Numbered from the stretch's first letter, positions 35,137-45,097 are shown. The stretch: DNA of 64,000 nucleotides from Anaerococcus vaginimassiliensis (GCF_900626155.1 NZ_LR130844.1:1267109-1331108); one strand, 5' to 3'. Numbers and translations: made by a program. The notes: a model not told the origin generated them from the letters alone.

Positions 35137-36081
35137 TTGTTTAATTTTTTAGCTAGAAAGTTTATAAAAAAAACTCAGAGTGAAGATGAGTTTACCCATA
35201 GACTTTCACTAATTTCACTATCTTCTATTATAGGAATAATAATCAATGTTTTGTTATTTGCTATGAAGATAGCCCTTGGGTTTGTAATTAATTCCCAAGC
35301 GATTATAAACGATGCTTTTAACAACTTATCAGATTCTGTAGTTTCGCTGATGGCTCTTTTGGGATCAAATATCAGCAAAAAACCAGCGGATAAAGAACAT
35401 CCCTTCGGCCACGGTAGAAGTGAATATGTCATAAGTCTACTAGTTTCAATACTAATTATATATGTTGGTATCACTCTTTTTATAAATTCGGTAAGAAGCT
35501 TTGGGAAAGACTCATTTTCAACTTTAAGCGTGATATCTGTTATAATCCTACTAGTTTCAATTGCTTTTAAGATATATATTTATATTTTAAACAGGTCTTT
35601 ATACAAGAAGCTTGATAGTGACTTAAACCTTGGAGTTATGCTAGATGCAAGAAATGATATAATTTCAACATCAGCTATTATCATAACTGGCTTGTTACAA
35701 AAATATGTAAACTTTAACCTTGATGCTATAATGGGTGTTGTAATATCATTTTTTGTATTACAACCTGGTCTTGAGATGTTTAAAGATACAGTAGAAATTC
35801 TTTTGGGGAAAAGAGTTGACAGTTCAATTGAAAATGAAATTAGCCAAATTATTATGGCAGAAGAATTGATAGAAGGACTTCATGACCTTCAGATTCACGA
35901 ATATGGAAAGGGGAGACTTGCAGGATCTGTCCATGTAGAAGTACCTGCAAATCTTACTGTAGAAAAGGTTCATAATGCTATTGATAAGGTTGAAAAGAAA
36001 ATTTTATCAAAAACAGGAGTCGAGATTACTATCCATATGGATCCAACATATTGTTTGATAGATGAAAACGAAAGAAGATAA
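35137..36081 (+). CDS. Cation diffusion facilitator family transporter
   Basis: These transporters export divalent metals such as Zn2+, Fe2+ or Mn2+ in exchange for protons. The 314-residue protein has six membrane helices with paired Asp sites (NDAFNNLSD in TM2, DARNDIIST in TM5), a His-containing loop (KEHPFGHGRSEY) and a cytoplasmic C-terminal domain (VHVEVPANLTVEKVHNAID). It starts at a TTG abutting the prfA stop, with GAGGA at 35125-35129. The metal cannot be told from the sequence. Confidence 0.92.
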   Translation: MFNFLARKFIKKTQSEDEFTHRLSLISLSSIIGIIINVLLFAMKIALGFVINSQAIINDAFNNLSDSVVSLMALLGSNISKKPADKEHPFGHGRSEYVISLLVSILIIYVGITLFINSVRSFGKDSFSTLSVISVIILLVSIAFKIYIYILNRSLYKKLDSDLNLGVMLDARNDIISTSAIIITGLLQKYVNFNLDAIMGVVISFFVLQPGLEMFKDTVEILLGKRVDSSIENEISQIIMAEELIEGLHDLQIHEYGKGRLAGSVHVEVPANLTVEKVHNAIDKVEKKILSKTGVEITIHMDPTYCLIDENERR

Positions 36082-36082
36082 A

Positions 36083-37117
36083 ATGGAAACAGAAGTTTTA
36101 AGAGTTGATAGAGACAATATCGATCAAGAAATTATAAAAAAAGCAGCTAATTTACTTAAAGAAGGAAAGTTAGTTGCAATTCCAACAGAAACTGTCTATG
36201 GACTAGGAGCAAACGGTCTTGATGATTTAGCCTGTAGAAAAATATTTGAGACTAAAAATAGACCAGCAGATAATCCTTTAATTTTACATATTTCTAATAT
36301 AGATATGTTATATAATCTAGTAGAAGGGGTCAGTGATGAGGCGAGAAAGCTTTTTGATCTCTGGCCTGGTCCTTTGACAATGATATTTAAAAAGTCCAAA
36401 TTAATACCTGACGCAGTAACTGCAGGGGGAGATACAGTAGCGATTAGATTTCCTGTGGATAAGATTGCAAGGGCAATTATATCTGAGGCAAATCTTCCTA
36501 TAGCTGCACCATCTGCTAATATCTCAGGTAGACCATCCCCAACTAATGCTGATGACTGCTATTTTGACCTTAAAGGTAAAATTCCTTTGATAGTAGATGG
36601 AGGAGAATCTAAAATAGGTATAGAATCTACAGTAATAGATTTGTCAGAAGATGTTCCGACTATACTAAGACCAGGATTTTATACTTTAGAGATGCTTAGA
36701 GAAATACTTCCAAATGTAAGGTTAGACGATGCATTAGTAGATGACAATGTTGTTCCAAAATCTCCAGGACAAAAATACAAGCATTATGCACCAAAAGCAA
36801 GAATGCAAGTCTATGTTGGAAAAAGAGCATCTGATTTTATTTACAAAAAAGCAAAATCTTACAAAAATCAAGGCATCCATGTTGGAGTTCTTGTATTTGA
36901 AGAAGATATAGATAGGTTTGATGAATTTGATAGGATTTCCTTTGGATCTAGAAATGATTTAAACCAAATGAGTCACACTCTCTTTTCATCTCTAAGACAG
37001 ATGGATAAGCTTGGAGTTGATCTAATCCTTGCTGAAGGTGTTATGGATTATAACTTGGGCAAGAGTATAATGAATAGAATGAAAAAATCTGCCGCAGGCA
37101 ATATTGAATATTTATAG
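36083..37117 (+). CDS. tsaC: Threonylcarbamoyl-AMP synthase (Sua5/YwlC type)
   Basis: This enzyme makes threonylcarbamoyl-AMP, the donor for t6A37 in tRNAs reading ANN codons. The 344-residue protein has the YrdC domain ([44 protein letters not shown]) and a C-terminal Sua5 domain, so it is the long Sua5 form. ATG 36083 with an AGAAG site was preferred over ATG 36062, which lies inside the transporter gene without a site. The prfA-tsaC proximity is common in Firmicutes. Confidence 0.93.
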   Translation: METEVLRVDRDNIDQEIIKKAANLLKEGKLVAIPTETVYGLGANGLDDLACRKIFETKNRPADNPLILHISNIDMLYNLVEGVSDEARKLFDLWPGPLTMIFKKSKLIPDAVTAGGDTVAIRFPVDKIARAIISEANLPIAAPSANISGRPSPTNADDCYFDLKGKIPLIVDGGESKIGIESTVIDLSEDVPTILRPGFYTLEMLREILPNVRLDDALVDDNVVPKSPGQKYKHYAPKARMQVYVGKRASDFIYKKAKSYKNQGIHVGVLVFEEDIDRFDEFDRISFGSRNDLNQMSHTLFSSLRQMDKLGVDLILAEGVMDYNLGKSIMNRMKKSAAGNIEYL

Positions 37118-37125
37118 GAGAAGAT

Positions 37126-37755
37126 ATGGGAAAAGTAAACGTACTAAATCATCCAGTAATTAAACACAAAATAAGCATATTAAGAGATAAAAACACAGGA
37201 GCTAATGAATTTAGATCTATAGTTACAGAGATTGCAATGATATTAGCTTATGAAGCGACAGAAGATTTAAGCCTAGAAGAGTTTGAAATGGAAACACCAA
37301 TTACAAAGACAACTGGTTACAGACTTGCGGGCAAGAAACAAGCAATCGTACCAATTCTTAGAGCAGGACTTGGCATGGTTGATGGTGTATTAGAAGTTCT
37401 TCCGGCTGCAAAGATTGGTCATATTGGAATGTATAGAAATGAAGAAACTCTAAAACCAGTTGAGTATTATTGCAAACTTCCAAAAGACATTGGCAATAGA
37501 GATATCCTTGTAGTTGATCCAATGGTAGCTACAGGTGGATCTGTAAACGACGCCATAGAAAGACTTAAGGAAAGAGGATGTAAGTCTATCAAACTATTAT
37601 GTATAATTGCTGCTCCAGAAGGAATAAAAGCTATCCAAGATAAACATGACGATGTAGATATTTATGTAGCTCAATTAGATGAGAAACTAAATGAAAATGG
37701 ATATATTGTTCCAGGCTTGGGTGATGCTGGCGATAGACTATTTGGAACAAAATAG
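37126..37755 (+). CDS. upp: Uracil phosphoribosyltransferase
   Basis: Upp salvages uracil to UMP using PRPP. The 209-residue protein has normal length, with the [13 protein letters not shown] segment, the PRPP loop [10 protein letters not shown] and the uracil-binding [12 protein letters not shown] segment. AGGAG precedes the ATG, 8 bases after tsaC. It belongs to the prmC-prfA-tsaC-upp run. Confidence 0.97.
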   Translation: MGKVNVLNHPVIKHKISILRDKNTGANEFRSIVTEIAMILAYEATEDLSLEEFEMETPITKTTGYRLAGKKQAIVPILRAGLGMVDGVLEVLPAAKIGHIGMYRNEETLKPVEYYCKLPKDIGNRDILVVDPMVATGGSVNDAIERLKERGCKSIKLLCIIAAPEGIKAIQDKHDDVDIYVAQLDEKLNENGYIVPGLGDAGDRLFGTK

Positions 37756-37763
37756 GTTTTAAT

Positions 37764-39038
37764 ATGAGTAAAGAAATATTAGTTATAAATTCGAATGGAC
37801 CGTTAAAAGGAGAAGTTGAAATCTCTGGAGCTAAAAACTCAGCTTTACCTATACTTGCAGCTTGTGTACTAGGAACAGAAGAAATTATCTTAGACGGAGT
37901 ACCAGAGTTAAAAGATGTTGAGATAATGGTAGAAGTTTTGAAACACTTAGGTTCAAAAGTCGAATATATCGGAAGAAATAGTTTGAAGATTGATTCAAGT
38001 GGCATAAATACTTGTGAGACTCCTTATGAATTAATGGATAAAATGCGTGCATCTTTTGTAGTTATGGGACCGCTTTTATCTAGATTTTCTAGTGCTTATA
38101 CTAAGGCACCGGGTGGTTGCAATATTGGATCTAGACCAATTGATTTACACATAAAAGGATTCAATGCACTTGGAGCAGAAACTAGGATAAATGACGAAGA
38201 AATTTCTATAGAAGCAAAGGAAGGGCTAATAGGAGATGAAATCTATTTAGATTTTCCTTCTGTAGGTGCAACTCAAAATATAATGATGGCAGCAACACTC
38301 GCTGATGGAGAAACAATTATAGAAAATGCCGCAAAAGAACCAGAAATTGTTGATCTTGCATCTTTTCTTTCAAAAATGGGAGCGAAGATAAAGGGAGCTG
38401 GGACATCAACTATTACAATTAACGGTGTAGAAAAGCTTACAGGAACAAGACATACAATAATCCCTGATAGAATTGAAGCTGCGACATATATGCTTGCAGC
38501 TGCAATGACTAGAGGAAATGTAAAAATCACAAATGTTATTGGATCTCATATTAGACCAGTTATAGCAAAGCTTATAGAAATTGGAGCTGATGTAGAAGAG
38601 ATAGAGGAAGAAGATATAATATATGTAAATGCACCAAATAGACTTAAATCTACAAATATTCAAACACTTCCTTATCCTGGTTTTCCAACAGATGTTCAAG
38701 CTCAATTCATGGCGCTACTAACTCTAAGTGATGGAGAAAGCAGAATCCAAGAAACTGTTTTTGAAAATAGGTTTATGCATGTAGCTGAACTTTCAAAAAT
38801 GGGAGCAGTAATCGCAACATCAGGCAATAGAGCAACAATAGCAGGTGTTGAAAAGCTTCACGGAGCAGATGTAAAAGCAACAGACCTTAGAGCAGGTGCA
38901 GCACTTGTAATGGCAGGCCTTGTTGCAGAAGGAGAAACTAGAGTATCAGATATCTATCATATAGATAGAGGCTATAGCAATCTAATAGAAAAACTTACAG
39001 GTCTTGGAGCAAATATAAAAAGAATAAAAGTTGATTAG
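37764..39038 (+). CDS. murA: UDP-N-acetylglucosamine 1-carboxyvinyltransferase
   Basis: MurA transfers enolpyruvate to UDP-GlcNAc in the first committed step of peptidoglycan synthesis. The 424-residue protein has the N-terminal SGAKNSALPI segment, the catalytic loop PGGCNIGSRPIDLH with the Cys that fosfomycin attacks, and the PDRIEAATYM and FPTDVQAQFMALL motifs. Its Cys (not Asp) implies the fosfomycin-sensitive type. The ribosome binding site is weak. Low-GC Gram-positives often carry a second murA elsewhere. Confidence 0.96.
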   Translation: MSKEILVINSNGPLKGEVEISGAKNSALPILAACVLGTEEIILDGVPELKDVEIMVEVLKHLGSKVEYIGRNSLKIDSSGINTCETPYELMDKMRASFVVMGPLLSRFSSAYTKAPGGCNIGSRPIDLHIKGFNALGAETRINDEEISIEAKEGLIGDEIYLDFPSVGATQNIMMAATLADGETIIENAAKEPEIVDLASFLSKMGAKIKGAGTSTITINGVEKLTGTRHTIIPDRIEAATYMLAAAMTRGNVKITNVIGSHIRPVIAKLIEIGADVEEIEEEDIIYVNAPNRLKSTNIQTLPYPGFPTDVQAQFMALLTLSDGESRIQETVFENRFMHVAELSKMGAVIATSGNRATIAGVEKLHGADVKATDLRAGAALVMAGLVAEGETRVSDIYHIDRGYSNLIEKLTGLGANIKRIKVD

Positions 39039-39046
39039 GATATAAA

Positions 39047-41206
39047 ATGAAATTAAAAGGCATAGTAACCAACATAATTTTTAGAAATGACGAAAGTGGA
39101 TATTCCATTATGGCTGTTGAAACTTCTGATTCTGATATTACTTGTGTTGGAACTATGCCTTTTTTTAATGAAGGTGATAGGGTAGAAATGGATGGAGACT
39201 TAGTTTATCATGACAAATATGGTGAACAGTTTAATATTTCATCTATCCGCCTAGAAAAACCATCTGATAAAGAATCAATCATTAAATTTTTATCATCAGG
39301 AAATCTTAAAGGAATAGGCAAAAAGACTGCTAAGGCAATATATGATAAATTTGGTAAAGAATCTATAGATATAGTTTATAACAATCCAAACCAGTTGCTC
39401 GAGGTTGAAGGAATTGGTAAGAAAAAACTTGAAGATATAATCCTTTCTGCCGAGGAATCAAGAGATTCTAGGAGAGCCTTAGAATACCTTCAAAGTTTAA
39501 ATATATCTTATAACCTATCCATGAAAATTTACAATAAATATGGAGATAATACCATAAGCCAAATAAAAGCAAATCCTTATAAACTAATTGAAGATATAAG
39601 TGGAATCGGTTTTACTATGGCAGATAAAATAGCTTATAATATGCAAATGGATTCTAGTTCACGATTTAGGATATCTGCTGGAGTCTATTATATATTAAAT
39701 ACTGAGGCCGACTTTAACGGTCATACTTCTCTTAAAATTGATTACTTAGTAAATAAATCCAGTAGTTTACTAAAAGTAAGAGAAGACAGGGTAAGAGAAG
39801 TTGTTGATGAAGATATTATCTCTGGAAAACTTGTTCTTGTGGGAATAAATGAAGATAAATACATATACCTTCCCAAGATTCTAAAGGCAGAAAAATCGGT
39901 GGCATTAAGCCTTGCTAGTAAAATGAAAGAAGAATACATATTTGATATAAAGATTGATTATGACTTATCAATATTTTCGACAGAGCAAAAAGAAGCTATC
40001 AACAAAGCCTTTGAGACTATGGCCCTTGCTATTACAGGAGGTCCTGGTACTGGAAAAACTACAATTATAAATGCTATCTGTAAGATTCTTTCAAAAAATA
40101 ATCTTACCTATGCCCTTGCTGCTCCAACAGGTAGAGCTGCCAAGAGGATAAAAGAATCTACTGGAGAAGATGCCCATACTATTCATAGGCTAATAGGGAT
40201 TAGACCAGATGGAAGCATAGCAGAATTTAACGAAGAAAACCCCATTGATAAGGACTATATAATAGTTGATGAGATGAGTATGGTAGATATTTATCTGATG
40301 AATAATCTATTAAAAGCAGTTGGGGAAAATACAGCTATAATTTTAGTAGGTGATAGTGATCAATTGCCGTCAGTTGGCCCCGGTAATGTACTTTCAGATA
40401 TTCTAGATACCAGTTTAGAATCAGTTAGACTAAAGAAAATATTTAGGCAAGCGAGCGAATCTAATATCATAGTAAACGCTCACAGAATAAATAAGGGAGA
40501 ATATCCTATATTAAATGAAAAAGGTAAGGATTTCTTTTTCATTGATACAAACGCTCCTAATTTTATTGATAATCTTATAGGGCTTGTAAAAGATAGGCTG
40601 CCTAAATATTATAACTTTGATCCAATAACAGATATTCAAATCTTATCACCATCTAAGAAAACTGACCGGGGAGTAGCTAATATTAATAGTAAAATACAGG
40701 AAGTTCTTAACAAAGAGAAATACTTCCTTAAATACAATGACAAGGTATTTAAACTTCATGACAAAGTTATGCAGGTTAGAAATAACTATGATTTAAGTCC
40801 TATAAATGAAAGTGACGATTACGACGAGGGAGCCTATAATGGTGACATAGGAATAATAGAAAAAGTTGATCAAATTAACGAAAGTCTAGATGTTAGATTT
40901 GAAGATGGGAAGCTTATAAGATATAAAAAGGAAGATATAAAAGACTTGGACCTATCCTATGCTATAACTATCCATAAATCTCAAGGATCTGAGTTTAACT
41001 GCGTTATCATACCAATGATGCAAGTTGCTCCTATGCTTTTAACAAGAAATTTACTGTATACAGGTGTGACTAGGGCAAAAAAAGTTGTTATTCTATTAGG
41101 TAATAAGACCATACTTAAGAAAATGGTAGATAATAATTTTTCAAATAAAAGATATTCAAATTTGTCTTATTGGATAGAAGAAATGGGGAATGTGATTGAT
41201 GATTGA
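39047..41206 (+). CDS. recD2: RecD2-type ATP-dependent DNA helicase
   Basis: RecD2 is a 5'-3' helicase of RecBCD-lacking bacteria, involved in replication-fork and repair transactions. The 719-residue protein has the N-terminal OB and helix-hairpin-helix regions (LKGIGKKTAKAIYDKFG, VEGIGKKKLEDI, ISGIGFTMADKIA), Walker A GGPGTGKTT at about 331-339, Walker B DEMSMVD, GDSDQLPSVGPG, and the C-terminal UvrD-like motif AITIHKSQGSEF. AGGAT lies before the ATG. It overlaps comF by 8 bases. Confidence 0.95.
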   Translation: MKLKGIVTNIIFRNDESGYSIMAVETSDSDITCVGTMPFFNEGDRVEMDGDLVYHDKYGEQFNISSIRLEKPSDKESIIKFLSSGNLKGIGKKTAKAIYDKFGKESIDIVYNNPNQLLEVEGIGKKKLEDIILSAEESRDSRRALEYLQSLNISYNLSMKIYNKYGDNTISQIKANPYKLIEDISGIGFTMADKIAYNMQMDSSSRFRISAGVYYILNTEADFNGHTSLKIDYLVNKSSSLLKVREDRVREVVDEDIISGKLVLVGINEDKYIYLPKILKAEKSVALSLASKMKEEYIFDIKIDYDLSIFSTEQKEAINKAFETMALAITGGPGTGKTTIINAICKILSKNNLTYALAAPTGRAAKRIKESTGEDAHTIHRLIGIRPDGSIAEFNEENPIDKDYIIVDEMSMVDIYLMNNLLKAVGENTAIILVGDSDQLPSVGPGNVLSDILDTSLESVRLKKIFRQASESNIIVNAHRINKGEYPILNEKGKDFFFIDTNAPNFIDNLIGLVKDRLPKYYNFDPITDIQILSPSKKTDRGVANINSKIQEVLNKEKYFLKYNDKVFKLHDKVMQVRNNYDLSPINESDDYDEGAYNGDIGIIEKVDQINESLDVRFEDGKLIRYKKEDIKDLDLSYAITIHKSQGSEFNCVIIPMMQVAPMLLTRNLLYTGVTRAKKVVILLGNKTILKKMVDNNFSNKRYSNLSYWIEEMGNVIDD

Positions 41207-41828
41207 TTTCTTGTTTTTAGATAAGGGTAAGTGTTATTGCTGCAAAAAAGATGAAATATATAAGTATCACCTGTGTGAGAATTGCCTTAGGAAACTCGAC
41301 TATATGGACAGTAAATATGATCTTTGCGGAAATATTTGCTATAGCATATATTTTTATGATGATTTCATGAAACGAATGATTTGGGATTATAAATTTAACA
41401 GAAATACTTCTTTGTACAAAGTTTTCTCGGATATGATATATGACTTTATTATAGAAAATGATCTTTATAATTTCGAGTATATATTAGGATCTCCTTCTTC
41501 TAAACAAACTATAAAAAATAGAGGCTTTGATCACATTAGACTAATAGTAGAAGATGTAGCTAAAAAACTAAACATGGCTTATCTTGAAGATTTTAAAAAA
41601 TTGAAAAATACTAAGACTCAACATACTTTAGATAGAATAGAGAGAAAGAAAAACCTTAACGGTGCTTTTTGTATTGATAAGGATCTAAGTGGAATGAAGA
41701 TTTTACTTATAGATGATCTAATAACAACTGGGAATACTTGTTTAGAAATAATTAAAGAATTGAAAGATAAGGGTGCAAGCGAAGTTTTAGCACTTAGCCT
41801 TGCGACTGAACGTGGTAAAAGAAGATAA
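41199..41828 (+). CDS. comF: ComF-family phosphoribosyltransferase-like protein
   Basis: ComF proteins act in DNA uptake and related single-strand handling. The 209-residue protein has an N-terminal zinc-finger-like cluster of Cys (CYCCKK, LCENCLRK), the K-N-R-G-F-D-H segment (IKNRGFDHIRLI) and the C-terminal PRTase-like motif ILLIDDLITTGNT. ATG 41199 is preferred to the TTG immediately upstream; GGGGA lies 10 bases away. It overlaps recD2, and a bidirectional terminator follows. Confidence 0.9.
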   Translation: MIDFLFLDKGKCYCCKKDEIYKYHLCENCLRKLDYMDSKYDLCGNICYSIYFYDDFMKRMIWDYKFNRNTSLYKVFSDMIYDFIIENDLYNFEYILGSPSSKQTIKNRGFDHIRLIVEDVAKKLNMAYLEDFKKLKNTKTQHTLDRIERKKNLNGAFCIDKDLSGMKILLIDDLITTGNTCLEIIKELKDKGASEVLALSLATERGKRR

Positions 41829-41896
41829 AAAAGAGATGATATCGACTAACTTAATTTCTGAAATACAGATTTAAGTAAGCCTATTAATCATCTCTT
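41827..41896. terminator. Bidirectional two-tier terminator between comF and rodA
   Basis: AAAAGAGATGAT (41827-41838) pairs perfectly with ATCATCTCTTTT (41885-41896). The 46-base interior can itself fold, with ACTTAATTTCTG near 41846 pairing imperfectly with CAGATTTAAGT near 41864. U-runs are present in both directions, so it can end both convergent transcripts. Confidence 0.75.
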
Positions 41897-41901
41897 TTCT
41901 G

Positions 41902-43068
41902 TTATTTATTTTTTGAAGGTTTTACCATGCTATAATCTATCAGTCTGATAGCTTCTTCATCTACAATACCATCATCGTATTGTTTCTTTTGCATGGATGC
42001 TGATAATGCCAGTCCAATATTAATTAGAGTTATAAGTTGGAAAGTTCCTCCGTATGAGAAAAATGGGAGAGGTATTCCAGTAACAGGCATAAGTCCTATA
42101 GTCATTGCTATATTTTCAAAAATATGGATAAACAACAATCCTGCAATACCTGTTAACATGAGTGTTATAAAGGTATTATTAGAATCTTTAGCAATCATTA
42201 CTAGTCTCATTATAACAACTGCAAAAAGGATTATAACTACGATTGATCCTATAAAACCAAGTTCCTCAGCTAAAACTGAGAAAATGAAGTCAGTTTCCTT
42301 TTCGGGTATATAGCCATATTGAGATTGGGTTCCTTGAAGGTATCCTCTACCTTTTAACATACCAGATCCAATTGCAATAAGTCCTTGTTGTTGTTGCCAG
42401 TTACTACCAGAAGTATCTCTAGTTGGATCTAGGAAGTTTTCAATCCTATCAAGCCTGTATCCAGATAAGTTAGTTAAAACAACAAAACCTACAATTAGAC
42501 CGGCTCCAACAAATATACCAATCCATTTCCAAGATATTCCACCAATAAAAATCATAGCAGCGATAAAGAATACATAAACCATCGCTGTACCAAAATCTGG
42601 CTGAGCAAGTATTAGTCCTATTGGAACTCCTGCCATTATTATTACTTTAGCCATGGTCTTTTTATCATTAATATCAAACTTATGTATATCAAGATAAGCC
42701 GCTAATGAAAATATAATTCCTACCTTTGCAATTTCTGAAGGTTGGAAAGAAAAAGATCCGATGTAAACCCAAGAGTTAGATCCCCATTCGTCTAGTCCTC
42801 TACCTAAAAACAAGGTCATAAGTAAAAGCAGGAGCATAAGCCCATAGACAAACTTATAAGATTTCTTGATAACATCAAGATCCATTGTACATAGGATTAA
42901 AATTACTACAAATCCTAAGATGGTGGCAAATAATTGAGTCATAATAGGTTTGATCTCGCCACCATAAGCTGAATAAAGAACAACTAAACCAAAAATACTT
43001 AGAGCAATAGTTGCGAAAAGTAAGATTAAATCTAGTTCCTTTAAGTCTTTTTTCTTTAAATTAAACAT
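41902..43068 (-). CDS. rodA: Rod shape-determining SEDS protein RodA
   Basis: RodA is the peptidoglycan glycosyltransferase of the elongasome. The 388-residue protein has about ten membrane helices and SEDS signatures: QPDFGTAMVY, the LKGRGYLQGTQSQYGYIPEKETDFIFSVLAEELGF segment with the catalytic Asp region, and PVTGIPLPFFSYGG. FtsW is the alternative within this family; the GYIPEKETDFIF wording and lone locus favour RodA. TTGGAGTG precedes the ATG on the minus strand. Cocci can retain RodA. Confidence 0.92.
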   Translation of the reverse strand: MFNLKKKDLKELDLILLFATIALSIFGLVVLYSAYGGEIKPIMTQLFATILGFVVILILCTMDLDVIKKSYKFVYGLMLLLLLMTLFLGRGLDEWGSNSWVYIGSFSFQPSEIAKVGIIFSLAAYLDIHKFDINDKKTMAKVIIMAGVPIGLILAQPDFGTAMVYVFFIAAMIFIGGISWKWIGIFVGAGLIVGFVVLTNLSGYRLDRIENFLDPTRDTSGSNWQQQQGLIAIGSGMLKGRGYLQGTQSQYGYIPEKETDFIFSVLAEELGFIGSIVVIILFAVVIMRLVMIAKDSNNTFITLMLTGIAGLLFIHIFENIAMTIGLMPVTGIPLPFFSYGGTFQLITLINIGLALSASMQKKQYDDGIVDEEAIRLIDYSMVKPSKNK

Positions 43069-43091
43069 TAAATCACTCCAATTCTCTAGTT

Positions 43092-43120
43092 ATTATATAA
43101 CATGAAAGAAGCTTAATCAA
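43092..43120 (-). promoter_or_regulatory. Promoter of rodA
   Basis: On the minus strand, TTGATT (43120-43115) and TATAAT (43097-43092) are 17 bases apart. The rodA start is 23 bases past the -10 box, so the leader is short with its ribosome binding site included. Confidence 0.75.
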
Positions 43121-43171
43121 TCAAAATGTTATTTAATGGGCAAAGAGTATAATAAATAAAGAGGTGATAGT

Positions 43172-43813
43172 ATTTTAAATTCGAGTGAGATTAAGGAAAC
43201 TTTAGAAATTTTAGATAAGATGTATCCAGATGTTGACTATTCAATGCTTAATTTTACAACACCATTTGAGCTATTGATAGCGACAATTTTATCTGCCCAA
43301 TCAACCGATGTTAGGGTAAATAAAGTGACAAAAGTGATGTTTGCTGACATGAATACACCTGAACAATTTGCTAAAGCTGATATAAAAACAATAGAGAATT
43401 ATATAAGAACAGTAGGAATATACAAAAACAAGGCAAAAAATATCTCAGCAACAAGTAAGATTTTGTATAATGATTATGACAGTGAGGTACCAGCTGATAT
43501 AAAAGAGCTAATGAAACTACCTGGTGTTGGAAGAAAAACAGCTAATGTTGTAGCATCAAATGCCTTTGGTATTCCAGCTATTGCAGTTGATACTCATGTT
43601 TTTAGGGTTGCAAATAGACTTGGCTTTGCTAATGCTAAAAATGTAGAAAAAACCGAAGACCAACTTATGAAAAATATTCCCAAAGAAAGATGGAGAAAGA
43701 CTCACCACCAACTTATCACTCATGGAAGGGCAATCTGCAAAGCCAGAAATCCCCTATGTGAAGAGTGTAATATGAAAATCACTTGTGAATATTATAGGAG
43801 AGAGAATGATTAG
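43172..43813 (+). CDS. nth: Endonuclease III, apparently started at ATT
   Basis: Nth removes oxidised pyrimidines and cuts abasic sites. The protein has the LPGVGRKTANVVA helix-hairpin-helix with the catalytic Lys, the catalytic Asp in VDTHVFRVANRLG, and the [4Fe-4S] ligands C-x6-C-x2-C-x5-C near the end. The first ATG in frame (43220, 197 residues) would delete the N-terminal helix that precedes YPD in this family and has no ribosome binding site. Reading back, the frame stays open, and ATT 43172 lies 5 bases after AGAGGTG, giving 213 residues and a normal N-terminus. No ATG, GTG or TTG in frame fits. Confidence 0.85.
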   Translation: MLNSSEIKETLEILDKMYPDVDYSMLNFTTPFELLIATILSAQSTDVRVNKVTKVMFADMNTPEQFAKADIKTIENYIRTVGIYKNKAKNISATSKILYNDYDSEVPADIKELMKLPGVGRKTANVVASNAFGIPAIAVDTHVFRVANRLGFANAKNVEKTEDQLMKNIPKERWRKTHHQLITHGRAICKARNPLCEECNMKITCEYYRREND

Positions 43814-44639
43814 GATTTTAGCTATTGATATAGATGGAACTTTACTTAACTCCAAATCAATTCTAGATAAAAAAACTATAGATCCTCTAAGAGAATTAGA
43901 AGAAATAGGAGTGAGAATAGTTTTAAACAGTGGTAGGGTATTTTCCTCTGTAATGTACTATGCTAATCAAATTTCTAAAAATTCTGTAATAATTGCAAAT
44001 AATGGAGCTATTCTAGGTACTTATTATGAAAATATAATAAAATCCTATCCTTTAGAAGATGATGTAGTTGATAGATTATATAATTTATCAAAGGAAAACA
44101 ATCTGGATTTTCATTTTTATGATTTAGACACTTACTATTCTGATACATTTAATGAAAGAAAACTTAAACATTTATTGAAAGATTCAAATGTCAATGGTGA
44201 TTATTCGGTAAATCTGTCGATTTCTGATAATCCTTTAAAAGATTTAAGATATAAAAATCACAAGGCCTATAAGTTTCAGATAAACGGTGTAAGCGAAGAT
44301 GATGAAATAGTAAAAATTATTAAAAATGAATTTAACGATAAACTATATTTCACATCGTCCATAAATGGAGTAGTTGAGATGATGACAAAGAATGTGTCAA
44401 AACTAGAAACTCTAAAGGAATTTGCGAAAATTACTGGACTAAAGACTTCTAACATTGCAGCTATTGGCGATGGTCTAAATGATTATGAAATGTTAAGTGG
44501 AGCAGAAATATCTTTTGCAATGGGAAATAGTAAGGATGAATTAAAAGAGATTGGAAATCATGTAGTAAGGGATAACGATAATGGTGGAATTATAGAAGCT
44601 TGTGAGATTATAAAGGAGTATAACCGTTGTTTAATATAG
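43806..44639 (+). CDS. HAD-superfamily Cof-type phosphatase
   Basis: Cof-type HAD enzymes are soluble Mg2+-dependent phosphatases acting on sugar phosphates, FMN or similar small molecules. The 277-residue protein has motif I DIDGTLLNS, motif II NSGR, a type IIB cap (about 85-190), motif III Lys and motif IV AIGDGLNDYEML. ATG 43806 follows TAGGAGAGAG and gives the standard N-terminus; an upstream frame start at 43785 was rejected. It overlaps nth by 8 bases. The substrate is unknown. Confidence 0.9.
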   Translation: MIRILAIDIDGTLLNSKSILDKKTIDPLRELEEIGVRIVLNSGRVFSSVMYYANQISKNSVIIANNGAILGTYYENIIKSYPLEDDVVDRLYNLSKENNLDFHFYDLDTYYSDTFNERKLKHLLKDSNVNGDYSVNLSISDNPLKDLRYKNHKAYKFQINGVSEDDEIVKIIKNEFNDKLYFTSSINGVVEMMTKNVSKLETLKEFAKITGLKTSNIAAIGDGLNDYEMLSGAEISFAMGNSKDELKEIGNHVVRDNDNGGIIEACEIIKEYNRCLI

Positions 44640-45085
44640 TATTAATTGCTCCAGAACATCCTGGAAACGTTGGAAATATCGGTAGAACATGTGTATTGAC
44701 AGAATCGAGACTTCACTTAATTAGACCCTTTAAATTTGATTTTTCTGATAGATTTTTAAAAAGAGCGGGTATAGATTATTGGGAACACGTAGATCTAGTT
44801 ATTCACGATTCTATAGAAGAGTTTATGGAATATATAAAAGATAAGAGATTTTTCTTTGTGGAAACTGGCAGTGATAAGAGATATACAGATGTAAGCTTCA
44901 AGGATGGAGATTATCTGATATTTGGCAGAGAAAAAGAAGGAATTGACCAAAAACTTTTGGATGAATATAGTAAACAAGTTATTACAATTCCTATGACTAA
45001 AAAGATAGATAGGTCACTTAACCTCGCTAATTCAGTAAGCATTATCCTTTATGAAGCACTAAGACAAGATGGATTTAAATTTTAG
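44627..45085 (+). CDS. trmL: tRNA (cytidine(34)-2'-O)-methyltransferase TrmL
   Basis: TrmL is a SPOUT methyltransferase that modifies the wobble base of certain tRNA-Leu. The 152-residue protein has the motifs PEHPGNVGNIGRTC, FGREKEGID and IPMTKKIDRSLNLANSVSIILYEA, matching this small single-domain family. It starts at a TTG with AAAGGAG at 44612-44618, overlapping the previous gene by 13 bases. A tRNA-Leu(CAA), a known type of TrmL target, is also encoded in this window. Confidence 0.93.
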   Translation: MFNIVLIAPEHPGNVGNIGRTCVLTESRLHLIRPFKFDFSDRFLKRAGIDYWEHVDLVIHDSIEEFMEYIKDKRFFFVETGSDKRYTDVSFKDGDYLIFGREKEGIDQKLLDEYSKQVITIPMTKKIDRSLNLANSVSIILYEALRQDGFKF

Positions 45086-45097
45086 TAAGGAGAATAT

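Noticed and set aside
38406-38705. 99-residue Cys/Tyr/Ser-rich frame on the minus strand inside murA
   Set aside because: Its composition is what antisense reading of biased murA codons gives; no start signal and no resemblance to a protein.
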